64,000 bases of DNA, taken from contig JADJRU010000051.1 of assembly GCA_016712105.1 (NCBI GenBank), forward strand, positions 186,001 to 250,000, given 5' to 3'. This stretch comes from Ahniella sp. Lineage in GTDB: Bacteria > Pseudomonadota > Gammaproteobacteria > Xanthomonadales > Ahniellaceae. A program made the position numbers and the translations under genes. How positions within the stretch are numbered: the first letter of the stretch is position 1; the number at the start of each line of letters is the position of its first letter. The notes beneath the pieces were generated by a model. It worked only from the letters and a program-made list of their open reading frames with translations, searched no databases and was not told the origin of the DNA. Shown here piece by piece: positions 29,527 through 38,522 of this stretch.

Positions 29527-30534
29527 ATGAAGCCCATCCGCGATCCGATCATCCTCCCGTCCGAAATCACCGATGAGCGCGATTTTCGAGGGCGAAGGAG
29601 CCTCTTGGCTGCCCTGGCTGCCAGTCCTCTGCTGCTGACCGGGTGCCAATCGGCCAGTTCAGAAGCCCCGGTTGGGGCGGGCGCCACCGCAAAGGCCGCG
29701 CCACCGGTCGGGCCGGCCGCCGGAGGCGCCATTCCCGGCATCAAAACGTCTGCACTCAGCACGTCCGAGCCGAAGACCAGTTGGTCGGACGTCACCAGTT
29801 ACAACAATTATTACGAGTTCGGTACCGGCAAAGGTGATCCGGTGGAGCGGGCCCAGTCATTTCAGGCACGTCCCTGGTCGGTGACGGTCGACGGCGAATG
29901 TGAAGCCCCGGGCACGATCGATCTCGAGGACCTGATCAAGCCGCATGCCATCGAGGAACGCATCTACCGGATGCGCTGCGTCGAGGCGTGGTCGATGGTG
30001 GTGCCGTGGAACGGTATTGCGCTCGCCGACGTCTTGCAGCGCTTCAAGCCGACCTCGCGCGCCAAATACGTTCGGTTCGTCGGTCTCGAAGACAAGGAAC
30101 GGATGCCCGGTCAGCGTTATCCGGTGCTCGACTGGCCCTACCAGGAAGGTTTGCGCATGGATGAAGCCATGCATCCCCTGGCGTTCCTCGCGGTCGGCGT
30201 CTACAGCCGATGGTTGCCGAACCAGAACGGCGCGCCGCTGCGACTGGTCGTGCCCTGGAAATACGGCTTCAAGGGCATCAAGGGGATCGTGCGCATCGAG
30301 TTCACCAATCGTAAGCCCGCGACCAGTTGGAACGACTCGGCGCCCGACGAATACGGCTTCTATGCCAACGTGAATCCGGCCGTGGATCATCCGCGCTGGA
30401 GTCAGGCCAGTGAGCGGCGGATTGCGGCCGACCGCAACCTGTTCAATGCGCGGATTCCGACTTTGCCGTTCAACGGATATGCCGAGCAGGTCGCCAGCCT
30501 GTACACCGGCATGGACTTGGCCACCTACTTTTGA
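29527..30534 (+). CDS. msrP: protein-methionine-sulfoxide reductase catalytic subunit MsrP
   Basis: Periplasmic molybdopterin enzyme that repairs methionine sulfoxide in envelope proteins. The ATG at 29527 has GGAG 7 nt upstream and yields a Tat signal (DFRGRRSLLAALAAS, twin arginine about residues 21-22). The molybdenum-ligating Cys lies in YRMRCVEAWSMVVPW. Other family landmarks are DVTSYNNYYEFGTGKGDP, WPYQEGLRMDEAMHPL and KYGFKGIKGIVRIEF. The last 30 residues (FNARIPTLPFNGYAEQV) fit the MsrP end. It is followed after 12 nt by msrQ, the usual operon. Confidence 0.95.
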   Translation: MKPIRDPIILPSEITDERDFRGRRSLLAALAASPLLLTGCQSASSEAPVGAGATAKAAPPVGPAAGGAIPGIKTSALSTSEPKTSWSDVTSYNNYYEFGTGKGDPVERAQSFQARPWSVTVDGECEAPGTIDLEDLIKPHAIEERIYRMRCVEAWSMVVPWNGIALADVLQRFKPTSRAKYVRFVGLEDKERMPGQRYPVLDWPYQEGLRMDEAMHPLAFLAVGVYSRWLPNQNGAPLRLVVPWKYGFKGIKGIVRIEFTNRKPATSWNDSAPDEYGFYANVNPAVDHPRWSQASERRIAADRNLFNARIPTLPFNGYAEQVASLYTGMDLATYF

Positions 30535-30546
30535 GGCCGGTCGCTG

Positions 30547-31194
30547 ATGACTCGATTTGATCGGATTGCCTGGAGCAAGCTGGTGCTGTTCCCGCTGGCC
30601 CTGCTCCCGGCGTTGCTGTTGGTGGAGGGGGCGTTTGCAAACCGGCTCGGTGCCGACCCGGTTGATACGCTGACCCATGCCACCGGCATTTGGGCGCTGC
30701 GTTTCCTGTTGCTGTCGCTCACGGTCACGCCCTTGCGGCAATGGACCGGCTGGAACGGGCTCATTCGTTATCGGCGCATGCTCGGCCTGTTCGCTTTTTT
30801 CTACGCCACCTTGCACCTGCTCGTTTATGTCGCACTCGATCTGGGTGCCTACTGGGCCGATTTGCTCACCGACATTACGAAGCGGCCGTACATGACCGTG
30901 GGGTTCGCGGCGTGGTTGATCTTGCTCCCGCTGGCGGCCACTTCGACCCGGAGCATGATTCGCCGACTCGGACGGTCCTGGCAGAAACTGCATCGGCTGG
31001 TCTATGTCGCCGCCGTTCTGGCAGTCCTGCATTTCTTCTGGCTGGTCAAGGCCGACCTCCGCGAACCGGCGGTGTATGCGGGCATTCTGGGCGATTTTGC
31101 TCGGGTCCAGGGCTTTCAAAGCTTGGCGCAAGCCAGTCCCGGTCGGGCCGATCAACGCAAAGGATTGAAAACCATAGGCACCCGAGCAGTCTGA
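30547..31194 (+). CDS. msrQ: MsrPQ heme-binding membrane subunit MsrQ
   Basis: Ferric-reductase-like b-type heme protein of the inner membrane that passes quinol electrons to MsrP. Six hydrophobic segments are recognisable, with heme-ligand histidines in TLTHATGIWALRF, FYATLHLLVYV and KLHRLVYVAAVLAVLHFFW. The early motif RRMLGLFAFFYATLH and the Arg-rich loop RSMIRRLGRSWQKLHRL are typical. The last 35 residues after REPAVYAGILG do not look like other MsrQ tails and could reflect another small indel. It lies directly after msrP. Confidence 0.93.
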   Translation: MTRFDRIAWSKLVLFPLALLPALLLVEGAFANRLGADPVDTLTHATGIWALRFLLLSLTVTPLRQWTGWNGLIRYRRMLGLFAFFYATLHLLVYVALDLGAYWADLLTDITKRPYMTVGFAAWLILLPLAATSTRSMIRRLGRSWQKLHRLVYVAAVLAVLHFFWLVKADLREPAVYAGILGDFARVQGFQSLAQASPGRADQRKGLKTIGTRAV

Positions 31195-31274
31195 AGCTCG
31201 ATTTTGGTCCTCGACAGGCAGGCCCGCGAGCGTGACAATCGGTTGGAACGATCCTTGCTTGTGGTGCGCCCCGC

Positions 31275-32696
31275 GTGAAGCAATCGCTGAACATCGGCCT
31301 GAATCAAAGCCTGAAGCTGACCCCTCAGCTGACGCAGTCGATTCGTCTTCTGGCCATGTCCACGATCGAACTCGAGGCCGAGTTGTCGTCGTTGCTGGAC
31401 GCCAATCCGCTGCTTGAGCGGGAATCGGACCAGCAGGTCGAAGAAGACTTGCCACTGGGCCAGGACGAACCGGCCGAGGTCGGGGACGTGGAAGTCGAAA
31501 TCATCGACGACAGCCTTGATCTGGAAGGGTTCGACGAGTCGGCGGACTGGGCGGAAACCAGTGCTGGCAGCAACCAAGGTGACGAGGACGAGGGGCTGGA
31601 GCGTAATGGCCAGCAGTCCAGTCTGGTCGACGACCTGCGGGCGCAAGTGGCCTTGTTGCCGTTGACACCACGTCAGCAGGCACTCGCCGCGGTCCTGATT
31701 GATGCGCTGGATGCCGACGGCTACTTGCGTGCCCCGATCGAGGACCTGCTGGCGGCATTGCCCGATTCCTGGCACGCGCAGCCGGCCGAACTGGACGTCG
31801 TGCGGCAATACATTCTGCATCTGGACCCGCCCGGTGTCTGTGCGCGCACGCTCGGTGAGTGTCTGGCGGCGCAACTGGAGCAGGGTGATGCGCCCGCTGC
31901 ATTACGGGCGCTGGCGCTCAAGCTCGTTCGCGAATACCTGGAGCAGTTGCCGCGTCTCGACACACTCAAGGTGGCATACCGCTTGGGCTGCAAGGAGGCC
32001 GACCTGAAGGCGGCCATCCAGCTGATCCGCTCGTTGAATCCGAAGCCCGGCAACAGCGAAGACCGTCTGGCTTCGGAATACATCGTGCCCGACCTGATCG
32101 CACGCAAGATCAATGGGCGCTGGCGGGTGACGCTGACGCAGTCCACCATCCCGGCGCTCTGCATCAATCGGCACTACGAACGGATGGCAGCCGAGTCACG
32201 CGGCGATACCGGCACTTATTTGCGCGGGCAGTTGCAGGAAGCACGGTGGTTGATGAAAAGCCTCCAGCAGCGTGGCGACACCTTGATCCGGGTGGGTGAG
32301 TGCATCCTTCGCGAGCAGGGAGCGTTTCTGGACTATGGCCCCGAAGCACTGCGACCGCTGACGCTCAAACAAATTGCCGAGGAAGTGGGTTTGCACGAAT
32401 CGACGATTTCCCGGGCCACGCTGCGCAAATACATGGCGACGCCCAGAGGGGTATTCGAGTTGAAGCGCTTCTTCTCGAGCGGGGTCAACACGGATGGCGG
32501 CGGCGAAGCCTCGGCGACCGCCGTACAAGCCATGATCCGGAAACTCATCGAGGCTGAAGATCGATCGAAACCGCTTTCCGATCAGGTACTTGCGGAGTTG
32601 CTAAAAAAAGATGGCGTACAGGTAGCCAGACGCACCGTTGCGAAGTATCGTGAGGCCATCAACATCCCGAGTTCGAGCGAGCGATGCCGACTTTAG
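31275..32696 (+). CDS. rpoN: RNA polymerase sigma-54 factor
   Basis: Alternative sigma factor for enhancer-dependent promoters. GTG start at 31275 with the normal region I (LNQSLKLTPQLTQSIRLLAM, about residues 9-28). An acidic region II follows (about 55-110), then the core-binding domain, the helix-turn-helix (LTLKQIAEEVGLHESTISRA, about 355-380), and the RpoN box ARRTVAKYREAINIP near the C-terminus. The 473-aa length is standard. Usually rpoN follows lptB on the same strand and precedes hpf. Here rpoN-hpf is on the plus strand, and lptB faces it some 2 kb further right, with two allantoin genes between. Confidence 0.96.
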   Translation: MKQSLNIGLNQSLKLTPQLTQSIRLLAMSTIELEAELSSLLDANPLLERESDQQVEEDLPLGQDEPAEVGDVEVEIIDDSLDLEGFDESADWAETSAGSNQGDEDEGLERNGQQSSLVDDLRAQVALLPLTPRQQALAAVLIDALDADGYLRAPIEDLLAALPDSWHAQPAELDVVRQYILHLDPPGVCARTLGECLAAQLEQGDAPAALRALALKLVREYLEQLPRLDTLKVAYRLGCKEADLKAAIQLIRSLNPKPGNSEDRLASEYIVPDLIARKINGRWRVTLTQSTIPALCINRHYERMAAESRGDTGTYLRGQLQEARWLMKSLQQRGDTLIRVGECILREQGAFLDYGPEALRPLTLKQIAEEVGLHESTISRATLRKYMATPRGVFELKRFFSSGVNTDGGGEASATAVQAMIRKLIEAEDRSKPLSDQVLAELLKKDGVQVARRTVAKYREAINIPSSSERCRL

Positions 32697-32884
32697 ATGA
32701 TCGAATTCCCTGTCCGCGTTGTGTGTCATTCCCGTCGCGGAAACCTGCGGAATCGATCGGTCGCCTTGAAATGCTCCGAACACCCCCCAGATTTTTTTCA
32801 GCCAGCGCTGAAAAACCACGAGGTCGTGGTCGCTGGCGAACTCCGGTGCCCGAAACGGCACCGAACACAAGACGGAGGTTCCGT

Positions 32885-33202
32885 ATGCATATCGAAGTTT
32901 CTGGACACGGCGTGGAAGTCACCGGTGCTCTGCGTGACTACGCCAACGACAAAATGACCCGCGTCATTCGCCATTTCGACCACATGACAGGTGCTCATGT
33001 GATCCTGAGTCTCGAAAAGCTCCGGCACAAGGCCGAAGCCACCATCAGCGTGCCGCAGCAGCGAATCCACGCGGAAGCCGAATCCAATGACATGTACGCA
33101 GCCATCGACGCGCTGGTCGACAAACTCGACGGCCAGGTGAAAAAGCACAAGGAGAAACTCCAGGAACACCGCCGCGACCCCAAGGAGCGCGAGTTCGAGT
33201 AA
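32885..33202 (+). CDS. hpf: short ribosome hibernation-promoting factor
   Basis: Binds the 30S subunit and helps form inactive ribosome dimers in stationary phase. The ATG at 32885 has GGAGG 8 nt upstream and gives a 105-aa product of the short HPF type. Visible are MHIEVSGHGVEVTGALRDYA, the beta-strand EATISVPQQRIHAEAESNDM, YAAIDALVDKLDGQVKKHKEK, and a charged tail. Longer in-frame starts upstream are not supported. It is the second gene after rpoN, as in most Proteobacteria, and is closed by the terminator at 33223-33248. Confidence 0.94.
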   Translation: MHIEVSGHGVEVTGALRDYANDKMTRVIRHFDHMTGAHVILSLEKLRHKAEATISVPQQRIHAEAESNDMYAAIDALVDKLDGQVKKHKEKLQEHRRDPKEREFE

Positions 33203-33222
33203 GTCCGGTTTGCCCGATCAAC

Positions 33223-33248
33223 GAAGCCCCCGAAAGGGGGCTTTTTTG
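33223..33248 (+). terminator. rho-independent terminator after hpf
   Basis: AAGCCCCC-GAAA-GGGGGCTT followed by a T-run, 20 nt after the hpf stop. It also faces the converging allA gene. Confidence 0.88.
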
Positions 33249-33252
33249 TGGC

Positions 33253-33744
33253 TCACGACGCCGCGTCGATCCACCACGGCTCGGTGCAGCGCACTTCCTC
33301 GCAATTATCGCCCGTGCCTTCGCGATCGATGATGAGGAAACGCGAATGGTCAGCCAGTGCGATCAAGGGGTGGTGCCAGGTGCCGGCGCGGAAGTTGACA
33401 CCTTCGGCGTTCGCCGCAAGAAATGCACGTGGACGATCGGCGGGGGTACTCGCCACGACCACGATGTAGGGCCGCCCATCCAGGGGAACAAAAGCCTGCG
33501 AGCCCAGCGGGTGACGCTCGATGAGTTCCAGCGCGAACGGGAGTCGGCGCGACTGCGCGATGCCGATGCTGATCACCGCCTGACCGCCATCATGGGCGAC
33601 ACGCGCCAAAGCGTGGAGTCGTTCGGTCGTGCCGGCGTTGATGGCGAACCGTTCCGCCGAAGCCTCGATGCCGATGACCTCACCGAACGGCGCAAAGGCT
33701 TCGGCAGTCAACGGTTCGAGACTCAGACGGAAACGCGGATTCAT
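33253..33744 (-). CDS. allA: ureidoglycolate lyase
   Basis: Splits ureidoglycolate into glyoxylate and urea in the allantoate branch of purine breakdown. The ATG at 33744 gives 163 aa, normal for AllA, and overlaps the allantoicase stop by 4 nt (ATGA). Family motifs visible are LTAEAFAPFGEVI at the N-terminus, HPLGSQAFVPLDGRPYIVVV in the cupin core, and FRAGTWHHPLIAL, which carries the metal/active-site histidines. It pairs with allantoicase just upstream: the two enzymes catalyse consecutive steps. Confidence 0.92.
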   Translation of the reverse strand: MNPRFRLSLEPLTAEAFAPFGEVIGIEASAERFAINAGTTERLHALARVAHDGGQAVISIGIAQSRRLPFALELIERHPLGSQAFVPLDGRPYIVVVASTPADRPRAFLAANAEGVNFRAGTWHHPLIALADHSRFLIIDREGTGDNCEEVRCTEPWWIDAAS

Positions 33745-34754
33745 GCCGGTTTGCCACGCAGGCGCAACCGCGACACGCCGCCATCGGGAAAGATATTGAG
33801 GCGTACATGGGTAATCGGCGCGTGCGACAGAATCTGTTCGCGGAAGAAATGCTGACGGTCCATGTCGAGCTTCTGCTCGGGCAGCAACACCGGCCAGAAC
33901 ATTGACTGGGTGATCAGTGACTCGCGGGTGCCAGCGGCCGCCGAGGTCGCCTGGATCGAGCAACGATCGGGATAATTGCCCTTGAAGTGGCAGGTATCCA
34001 CTTCGATATTGTCGATCGTTCCGGGCCGGGCGAGGGCGATGATGCACCAGTCATTCCCCGGCTCGCGCCGACGCCGTGTTTCCCAGCCATCCCCCATGTT
34101 CACGCCTCGACCCGGCAACAGCAGGCTCGACGCCAGACCAAAATGCTCGTTGTTTGTGGCCACGATCGTTCCGCCATTCAGTGCGGCGATCAGATCGGTG
34201 TAGCCATCAATGTCGAGGTCTTTCGGATCGAATGCCGGCGTGCCGTAAACACGTAGCCGTGCCAGTCCGCCATCCGGGAAGAGATTGACGCGCAGGTGCG
34301 ACCAGGTGCCCGGTGTCTCGATATCGAAATAGTGGTGGCGGTTGCCAAGCAGATTGCGGGCCGGCAGCAGGGGCTGCCAGCGCGTGTGTTCGTCCGGGTC
34401 GACACCGGGTTTCAGCAGGCACCCCTCCACCGACGCTGCCGGCGGGAAGTTTCCGGTGAAATGTGAGGTGTCGAGGTCCAGGCCCTCGATACTGCCGGGT
34501 GTGGCCAGGCGCACCACGCACCAATCATGGCCCGGGACACGTTTCCGTCGGCTTTCCCAACCATCCATCCATTTGCCGTTTGTGTCGTACTTGCCGGGAA
34601 TGAACACCGCGGCATCAGGGTTCAGCATGCGGCTCTTGTCGGCGAAAAAGTCGTCGGAGCAAACAAGTGCCTCGGCACCCAATCGGGCGCTCGCGAGGTT
34701 CACGCGACTGCGGACAAATTCTGGGGCATCGGCATCGATTTGCGGCAGGGCCAT
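33741..34754 (-). CDS. alc: allantoicase
   Basis: Hydrolyses allantoate to ureidoglycolate and urea. The ATG at 34754 is preferred (337 aa, the family length), with a GGGAA purine run upstream. The internal duplication of the family is plain: MDGWESRRKRVPGHDWCVV with DTSHFTGNFPPAASVEG in repeat one, and MGDGWETRRRREPGNDWCII with DTCHFKGNYPDRCSIQA in repeat two. Each half ends with an R.NLFPDGG / RLNIFPDGG element. Translationally coupled to allA. No allantoinase, urate oxidase or regulator is in the window. Confidence 0.94.
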   Translation of the reverse strand: MALPQIDADAPEFVRSRVNLASARLGAEALVCSDDFFADKSRMLNPDAAVFIPGKYDTNGKWMDGWESRRKRVPGHDWCVVRLATPGSIEGLDLDTSHFTGNFPPAASVEGCLLKPGVDPDEHTRWQPLLPARNLLGNRHHYFDIETPGTWSHLRVNLFPDGGLARLRVYGTPAFDPKDLDIDGYTDLIAALNGGTIVATNNEHFGLASSLLLPGRGVNMGDGWETRRRREPGNDWCIIALARPGTIDNIEVDTCHFKGNYPDRCSIQATSAAAGTRESLITQSMFWPVLLPEQKLDMDRQHFFREQILSHAPITHVRLNIFPDGGVSRLRLRGKPA

Positions 34755-34867
34755 GGCGGTTCCCGAGTCAAAACGTGATGATGCCGCAGTGGACGGATTC
34801 CGTGAAGCTTCTTTCACCGCGCGGTGTGCGCCTGAAAGCTCCTGCACGCCCGAATCCATCAGGAATC

Positions 34868-34903
34868 GTCATTGCGAAGACCGCGAAGCGGGCTGTGGCA
34901 ATC
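34868..34903. repeat. dispersed GTCATTGCGA-type palindromic repeat
   Basis: The segment begins GTCATTGCGAAGACCGCGAA and ends GCTGTGGCAATC, with imperfect arms. It resembles the GTCATTGCGAGGAGCGAAGC class of dispersed repeats seen in many Proteobacteria. It lies in the lptB-alc gap (34755-35026), which otherwise shows no gene. Confidence 0.5.
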
Positions 34904-35026
34904 TTGTTCTTGCCTCCGGCTTGATCACAATTACGAGATGGCCGCGGCCCGCAGGCGGGCTTCGCCGTGACGAAAAGTCTGGTGCGTGTCGCGATCAGGC
35001 AGGCAGCGCTCGCTCAGGCGCCGCTG

Positions 35027-35758
35027 TTACAGCCCCGGGTTCAAGCGGAATCGTTCGCCCAGGTAGACCTCGCGGACACGCTTGTCATTGACGATCTCTT
35101 GCGGCTTGCCATGCGCCAGCACTTCGCCGGCATTAAGAATGTAGGCCCGGTCAACGATGCCCAGGGTTTCCTGGACGTTGTGGTCGGTGACCAATACGCC
35201 GATGCCGCGATCCTTCAGGTGCGCGACGATGTTCTGGATCTCGGCCACCGAGATCGGGTCGACGCCGGCAAAGGGTTCATCCAGCAGCATGTACCGTGGT
35301 TTCGCAGCGAGCGCCCGGGCAATCTCGACGCGACGACGTTCGCCGCCGGACAAACTCTGGCCCATCTGATCCTTGATGTGTTCGATCTGCAGGTCGGCGA
35401 GCAGTTGTTGGCATTGCCGACGACGATCATCACGCTTCAGGCCCGGTCGGAGTTCGAGCACCGCCATGAGATTGTCTTCGACACTCAGGGTTCGGAATAC
35501 CGAGGGTTCCTGCGGCAGATAGCCGACGCCCAGTCGCGCCCGCGCATGCATGGGCATGACCGTGATGTCATCGCGATCCAGGCGGATCCGGCCGGCGTCG
35601 GCACCGATCAGGCCGACGATCATGTAGAAACACGTGGTCTTGCCCGCGCCGTTTGGACCGAGCAGGCCAACACACTCGCCCGGATGGATCAGCAGGGAAA
35701 AGTCGCGGACAACTTCCCGATCCTTGTAGCGCTTCTTCAGATGCTCCGCGATCAGCAT
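35027..35758 (-). CDS. lptB: LPS export ABC transporter ATPase LptB
   Basis: Cytoplasmic ATPase that powers LptFG extraction of lipopolysaccharide. The 243-aa length is typical. Walker A GPNGAGKTT (about residues 36-44), Q-loop GYLPQEPSVFR, signature LSGGERRRVEIARAL, Walker B YMLLDEPFAGVDP and switch His in VLVTDHNVQET are all present and match LptB closely. The start overlaps the lptA stop by one base (TGATG). Normally rpoN follows; here the downstream same-strand genes are alc and allA after a 272-nt gap. Confidence 0.96.
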   Translation of the reverse strand: MLIAEHLKKRYKDREVVRDFSLLIHPGECVGLLGPNGAGKTTCFYMIVGLIGADAGRIRLDRDDITVMPMHARARLGVGYLPQEPSVFRTLSVEDNLMAVLELRPGLKRDDRRRQCQQLLADLQIEHIKDQMGQSLSGGERRRVEIARALAAKPRYMLLDEPFAGVDPISVAEIQNIVAHLKDRGIGVLVTDHNVQETLGIVDRAYILNAGEVLAHGKPQEIVNDKRVREVYLGERFRLNPGL

Positions 35759-36264
35759 CAGTTCGTCTTTGCCTTGGCCTTGGGCTGGATCGTCAGCTCC
35801 ACGCGGCTGCCACTGCCGCCTGCATCGATGTCACCGCTGGCGAGATTGTAGATCACGCGTTCACCGCGCATGCTGCCGCGGGGGCGATCGATCTTCACGC
35901 CGCCGATCAGGGTCACGATTTCCTTTTCGACCTGGTACTCCAGTCGTTTGGCCTCGGCGCGAAGTTCGCCCTGACCTTCAACTTCCTGGCGAATGGTCAC
36001 CGGGGCACCGTCAAAATTGGCTTGGTCGATCCGACCCTCAACCTGCAGGATCTCGCCCGATTGAGCACGAATGACCAGACTGCCCTGGGTGATTTCGACA
36101 TTTCCGCCGAGCACGAGGCGCCCCGCTTCGAGGTTGCCGCTGGAGGTATCTGCCTTGAGATTCATCGGCAGTTCGCGGTCAGTGCTCTCGCCTGCCTGTG
36201 CCAGGCCTGCGAACAGCAAGGCCAGCAAAGGGCTAGTCAGAATGTGCAGTCGGCAACGTGGCAT
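35758..36264 (-). CDS. lptA: LPS periplasmic bridge protein LptA
   Basis: Periplasmic OstA-like beta-jellyroll protein that forms the LPS bridge. The ATG at 36264 gives a signal peptide (LHILTSPLLALLFAGLAQA) and 168 aa. OstA motifs include LPMNLKADTSSGNLEAG, NVEITQGSLVIRAQ, LEYQVEKEIVTLIGGVKI and RGSMRGERVIYNLASGDI. It overlaps lptC by 32 nt upstream and lptB by one base downstream. Confidence 0.93.
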   Translation of the reverse strand: MPRCRLHILTSPLLALLFAGLAQAGESTDRELPMNLKADTSSGNLEAGRLVLGGNVEITQGSLVIRAQSGEILQVEGRIDQANFDGAPVTIRQEVEGQGELRAEAKRLEYQVEKEIVTLIGGVKIDRPRGSMRGERVIYNLASGDIDAGGSGSRVELTIQPKAKAKTN

Positions 36265-36799
36265 GGAAATCCTGTTCAATACGGTAAGTCTTGGCTGCAA
36301 GTTCGGCCGTGAGGCCGGTCCCGGTAAGTGTACCGCCGCGCGCCTTGATCTCAATTGGTGCTGCAGTTTCGATGCGGCCCGCGTCGGGGAACGCGCTCAA
36401 ATGTTCACTGGCGAAGCGAATCGGATCAATTTTGCTGTCGCGTTTCAGGACCACGTTCTGATTGAAGTCGATGCGGTCGCCGCGAACGTCGATGTAGCCA
36501 CTCTTTGCGGTCACCAGCCAATGCTGCTCCTGCTGGTCGAACAGACGCACGCGTGGGCTGTCGATCGTGAAGGATTCGCGTTGGGAGTCGCGGGCCAGGC
36601 GCGGCGCTTCGACGAAATACCGCAAGGTGCCGGTCTCGTCGAATACCTGCATGTCGAACTGGCCGAGTTCGTAATCGGATCGCGGCGGGCCGATGAAGTC
36701 GTCGGTGGGCGGTGCTTCCGGTCGCAGCCAGACCCACCAGGTGGTGACCACGGCACCAGCCATCAAGATCAGGAAGATCAGGGTTTGACGCGTGCTCAC
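36233..36799 (-). CDS. lptC: LPS export protein LptC
   Basis: Bitopic inner-membrane protein that accepts LPS from LptBFG and passes it to LptA. A GTG start at 36799, overlapping the kdsC stop (GTGA), gives 188 aa and an N-terminal transmembrane helix (TLIFLILMAGAVVTTWWVWL, about residues 5-24). The periplasmic domain carries FVEAPRLARDSQRESFTIDS and WLVTAKSGYIDVRGDRIDF, typical LptC jellyroll strands. A longer ORF upstream is an Arg-rich read-through of kdsC and is rejected. Confidence 0.9.
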   Translation of the reverse strand: MSTRQTLIFLILMAGAVVTTWWVWLRPEAPPTDDFIGPPRSDYELGQFDMQVFDETGTLRYFVEAPRLARDSQRESFTIDSPRVRLFDQQEQHWLVTAKSGYIDVRGDRIDFNQNVVLKRDSKIDPIRFASEHLSAFPDAGRIETAAPIEIKARGGTLTGTGLTAELAAKTYRIEQDFHATLPTAHSD

Positions 36800-37335
36800 A
36801 GGTGTTCCGCGAGCAGGGCATCGTACCGATCCTGCGCAATCAGCAGCAGTTCGGCGGCTTCGCGAACGGCACCGTCGCCGCCCCGGCGTCCGGTACGCCA
36901 ATGGACGTGCATGGCCACCGCCGGGTCGACATTCGAGGGTGCAATCGCCAAGCCAACCCGGCGCAGTACACCCAGGTCAGGCCAGTCATCGCCCATGTAG
37001 GCGGCGTCGTGCCAGTCCAGATCGCGCTCGTCGAGCAACGCCTTCATGCAGGCACATTTGTCCGGAACGCCCTGGAACACCAGGTCGATGCCCAGATCGG
37101 CGGCGCGGCGCGCCACGATGTCACTGCTGCGGCCGGTGATGATGACCACCGTGATGCCCGACTTCATCAGCAGTTTGAGGCCCAGCCCGTCCTGGACGTT
37201 GCAACGTTTGTACAACTCGCCGCCGCCGGAAAAATTCAGGCCGCCATCGGTCATCACGCCGTCGATGTCGAATCCGATCAGGCGGATGCGCCGGGCGCGG
37301 TCCAGGACTTCGGCCGGCAGATCAAGCAAGCTCAT
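36796..37335 (-). CDS. kdsC: KDO-8-phosphate phosphatase
   Basis: HAD-superfamily C0 phosphatase that converts KDO-8-P to KDO for LPS core synthesis. The 179-aa length is normal. The nucleophile motif is GFDIDGVMTDG (about residues 20-30), motif II is VVIITGRSS, and the acidic motif is YMGDDWPDLGVLRRVG. The tail GGDGAVREAAELLL is the conserved end. It lies between kdsD (5 nt upstream) and lptC in the standard kds-lpt operon order. Confidence 0.95.
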   Translation of the reverse strand: MSLLDLPAEVLDRARRIRLIGFDIDGVMTDGGLNFSGGGELYKRCNVQDGLGLKLLMKSGITVVIITGRSSDIVARRAADLGIDLVFQGVPDKCACMKALLDERDLDWHDAAYMGDDWPDLGVLRRVGLAIAPSNVDPAVAMHVHWRTGRRGGDGAVREAAELLLIAQDRYDALLAEHL

Positions 37336-37340
37336 GATGT

Positions 37341-38356
37341 TCAGACGACGCGCGCGCGGAGCAGGTCGTGGATGTTCAGCGCGCCGACCAGCATGCCGTC
37401 ATCGGCAACAACCAGCAGGGCATGAATGGCGTGATCCTCCATCAGCTTTGCGGCTTCCACGGCAAGTCGGTCGGGCGGGATGGTTTTCGGGCGCCGGGTC
37501 ATCACTTCCAGAACCGCGGTATCGCGCAGGTCCATGTCGGCATCATCGAGCATGCGACGCAGGTCGCCGTCGGTGAACACGCCGAGCAAGCGGCCGTCGG
37601 CGTCGGTCACGGCAGTCATGCCAAGGCCCTTGCGGGTCATCTCGACGAGTGCCTGCGACAGGCTGGCATCGGAAGCCACACACGGAACCTGTTCGCCGGT
37701 GTGCATCACGTCGCTGATGCGCATCAGCAGCTTGCGGCCAAGACTGCCGGCTGGATGCGACATCGCGAAGTCTTCAGCGGTGAATCCCCGTGCCTCGAGC
37801 AGTGCAATCGCCAGGGCATCACCCATCACGAGCGCGGCCGTGGTGCTGGCCGTGGGCGCGAGATTCAGCGGGCAGGCCTCTTCGGCGACGCTCATCAAGA
37901 TGGACATCACTCGCGCGTGCCAGTGTTGAATTCGGTTTGCCGGACATGCCGATCAAGGGGATCTTCCTTGCGCTTGATCAGCGGCAGGATCATCAGCAGT
38001 TCATCGGTTTCGCCGGAATTGCTGAGCGCCAGCACCACATCCTGGTCGGTGATCATGCCGAGGTCGCCATGACTGGCTTCGGCCGGATGCACAAAAAACG
38101 AGGGAGTGCCGGTTGAGGCCAGGGTGGCCGCGATCTTGTTGCCGATATGCCCGGACTTGCCCATGCCGGTGACCACCACTCGCCCAGGGCAATTCAACAT
38201 CAGCTGGCTGGCCCGCACAAAATGCGCGTCCACGCGGTCGGTCAGGGCCGCAATGGCGCGTGCCTCGATGTCGAAAACCCGCCGGGCGCTGTCGATCACC
38301 TGGTTTTGTTCGACTTTTACGGGCATATCGAGGATGGACTTCAGTTGGGCATTCAT
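37341..38356 (-). CDS. kdsD: arabinose-5-phosphate isomerase KdsD, two frameshifts
   Basis: Converts ribulose-5-P to arabinose-5-P, the first step to KDO. The ATG at 38356 opens the SIS domain (VVVTGMGKSGHIGNKIAATL, FFVHPAEASHGDLG, LALSNSGETDELL). The frame slips near 37965 (text then matches PLIGMSGKPNSTLARASDVH in the next frame) and again near 37905, after which SVAEEACPLNLAPTASTTAA resumes. Two CBS repeats follow (DVMHTGEQVPCV; LEVMTRRPKTIPPDRL), ending RARVV at 37341. All domains of a complete 330-residue KdsD are present, so indel errors are the likely cause. Confidence 0.9.
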
Positions 38357-38522
38357 CAGGGGCGAGGTTTCGCGTCGGGCCGACTGGATCGGCTAGAATG
38401 CTCGATTGTAGCCAGAACTTGCCGAATACTGGCCCAATAACCGGTTCTCACATCGAACGCGTCGAACCATGACTTTTGGCGGCTTCAGCCGCTTTCGCCC
38501 GCAAATTTCCCGAACTGATGCC

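Noticed and set aside
29857..31455. 532-codon minus-strand open frame spanning msrP, msrQ and rpoN start
   Set aside because: Crosses three well supported plus-strand genes and their gaps, with no protein-like motifs.
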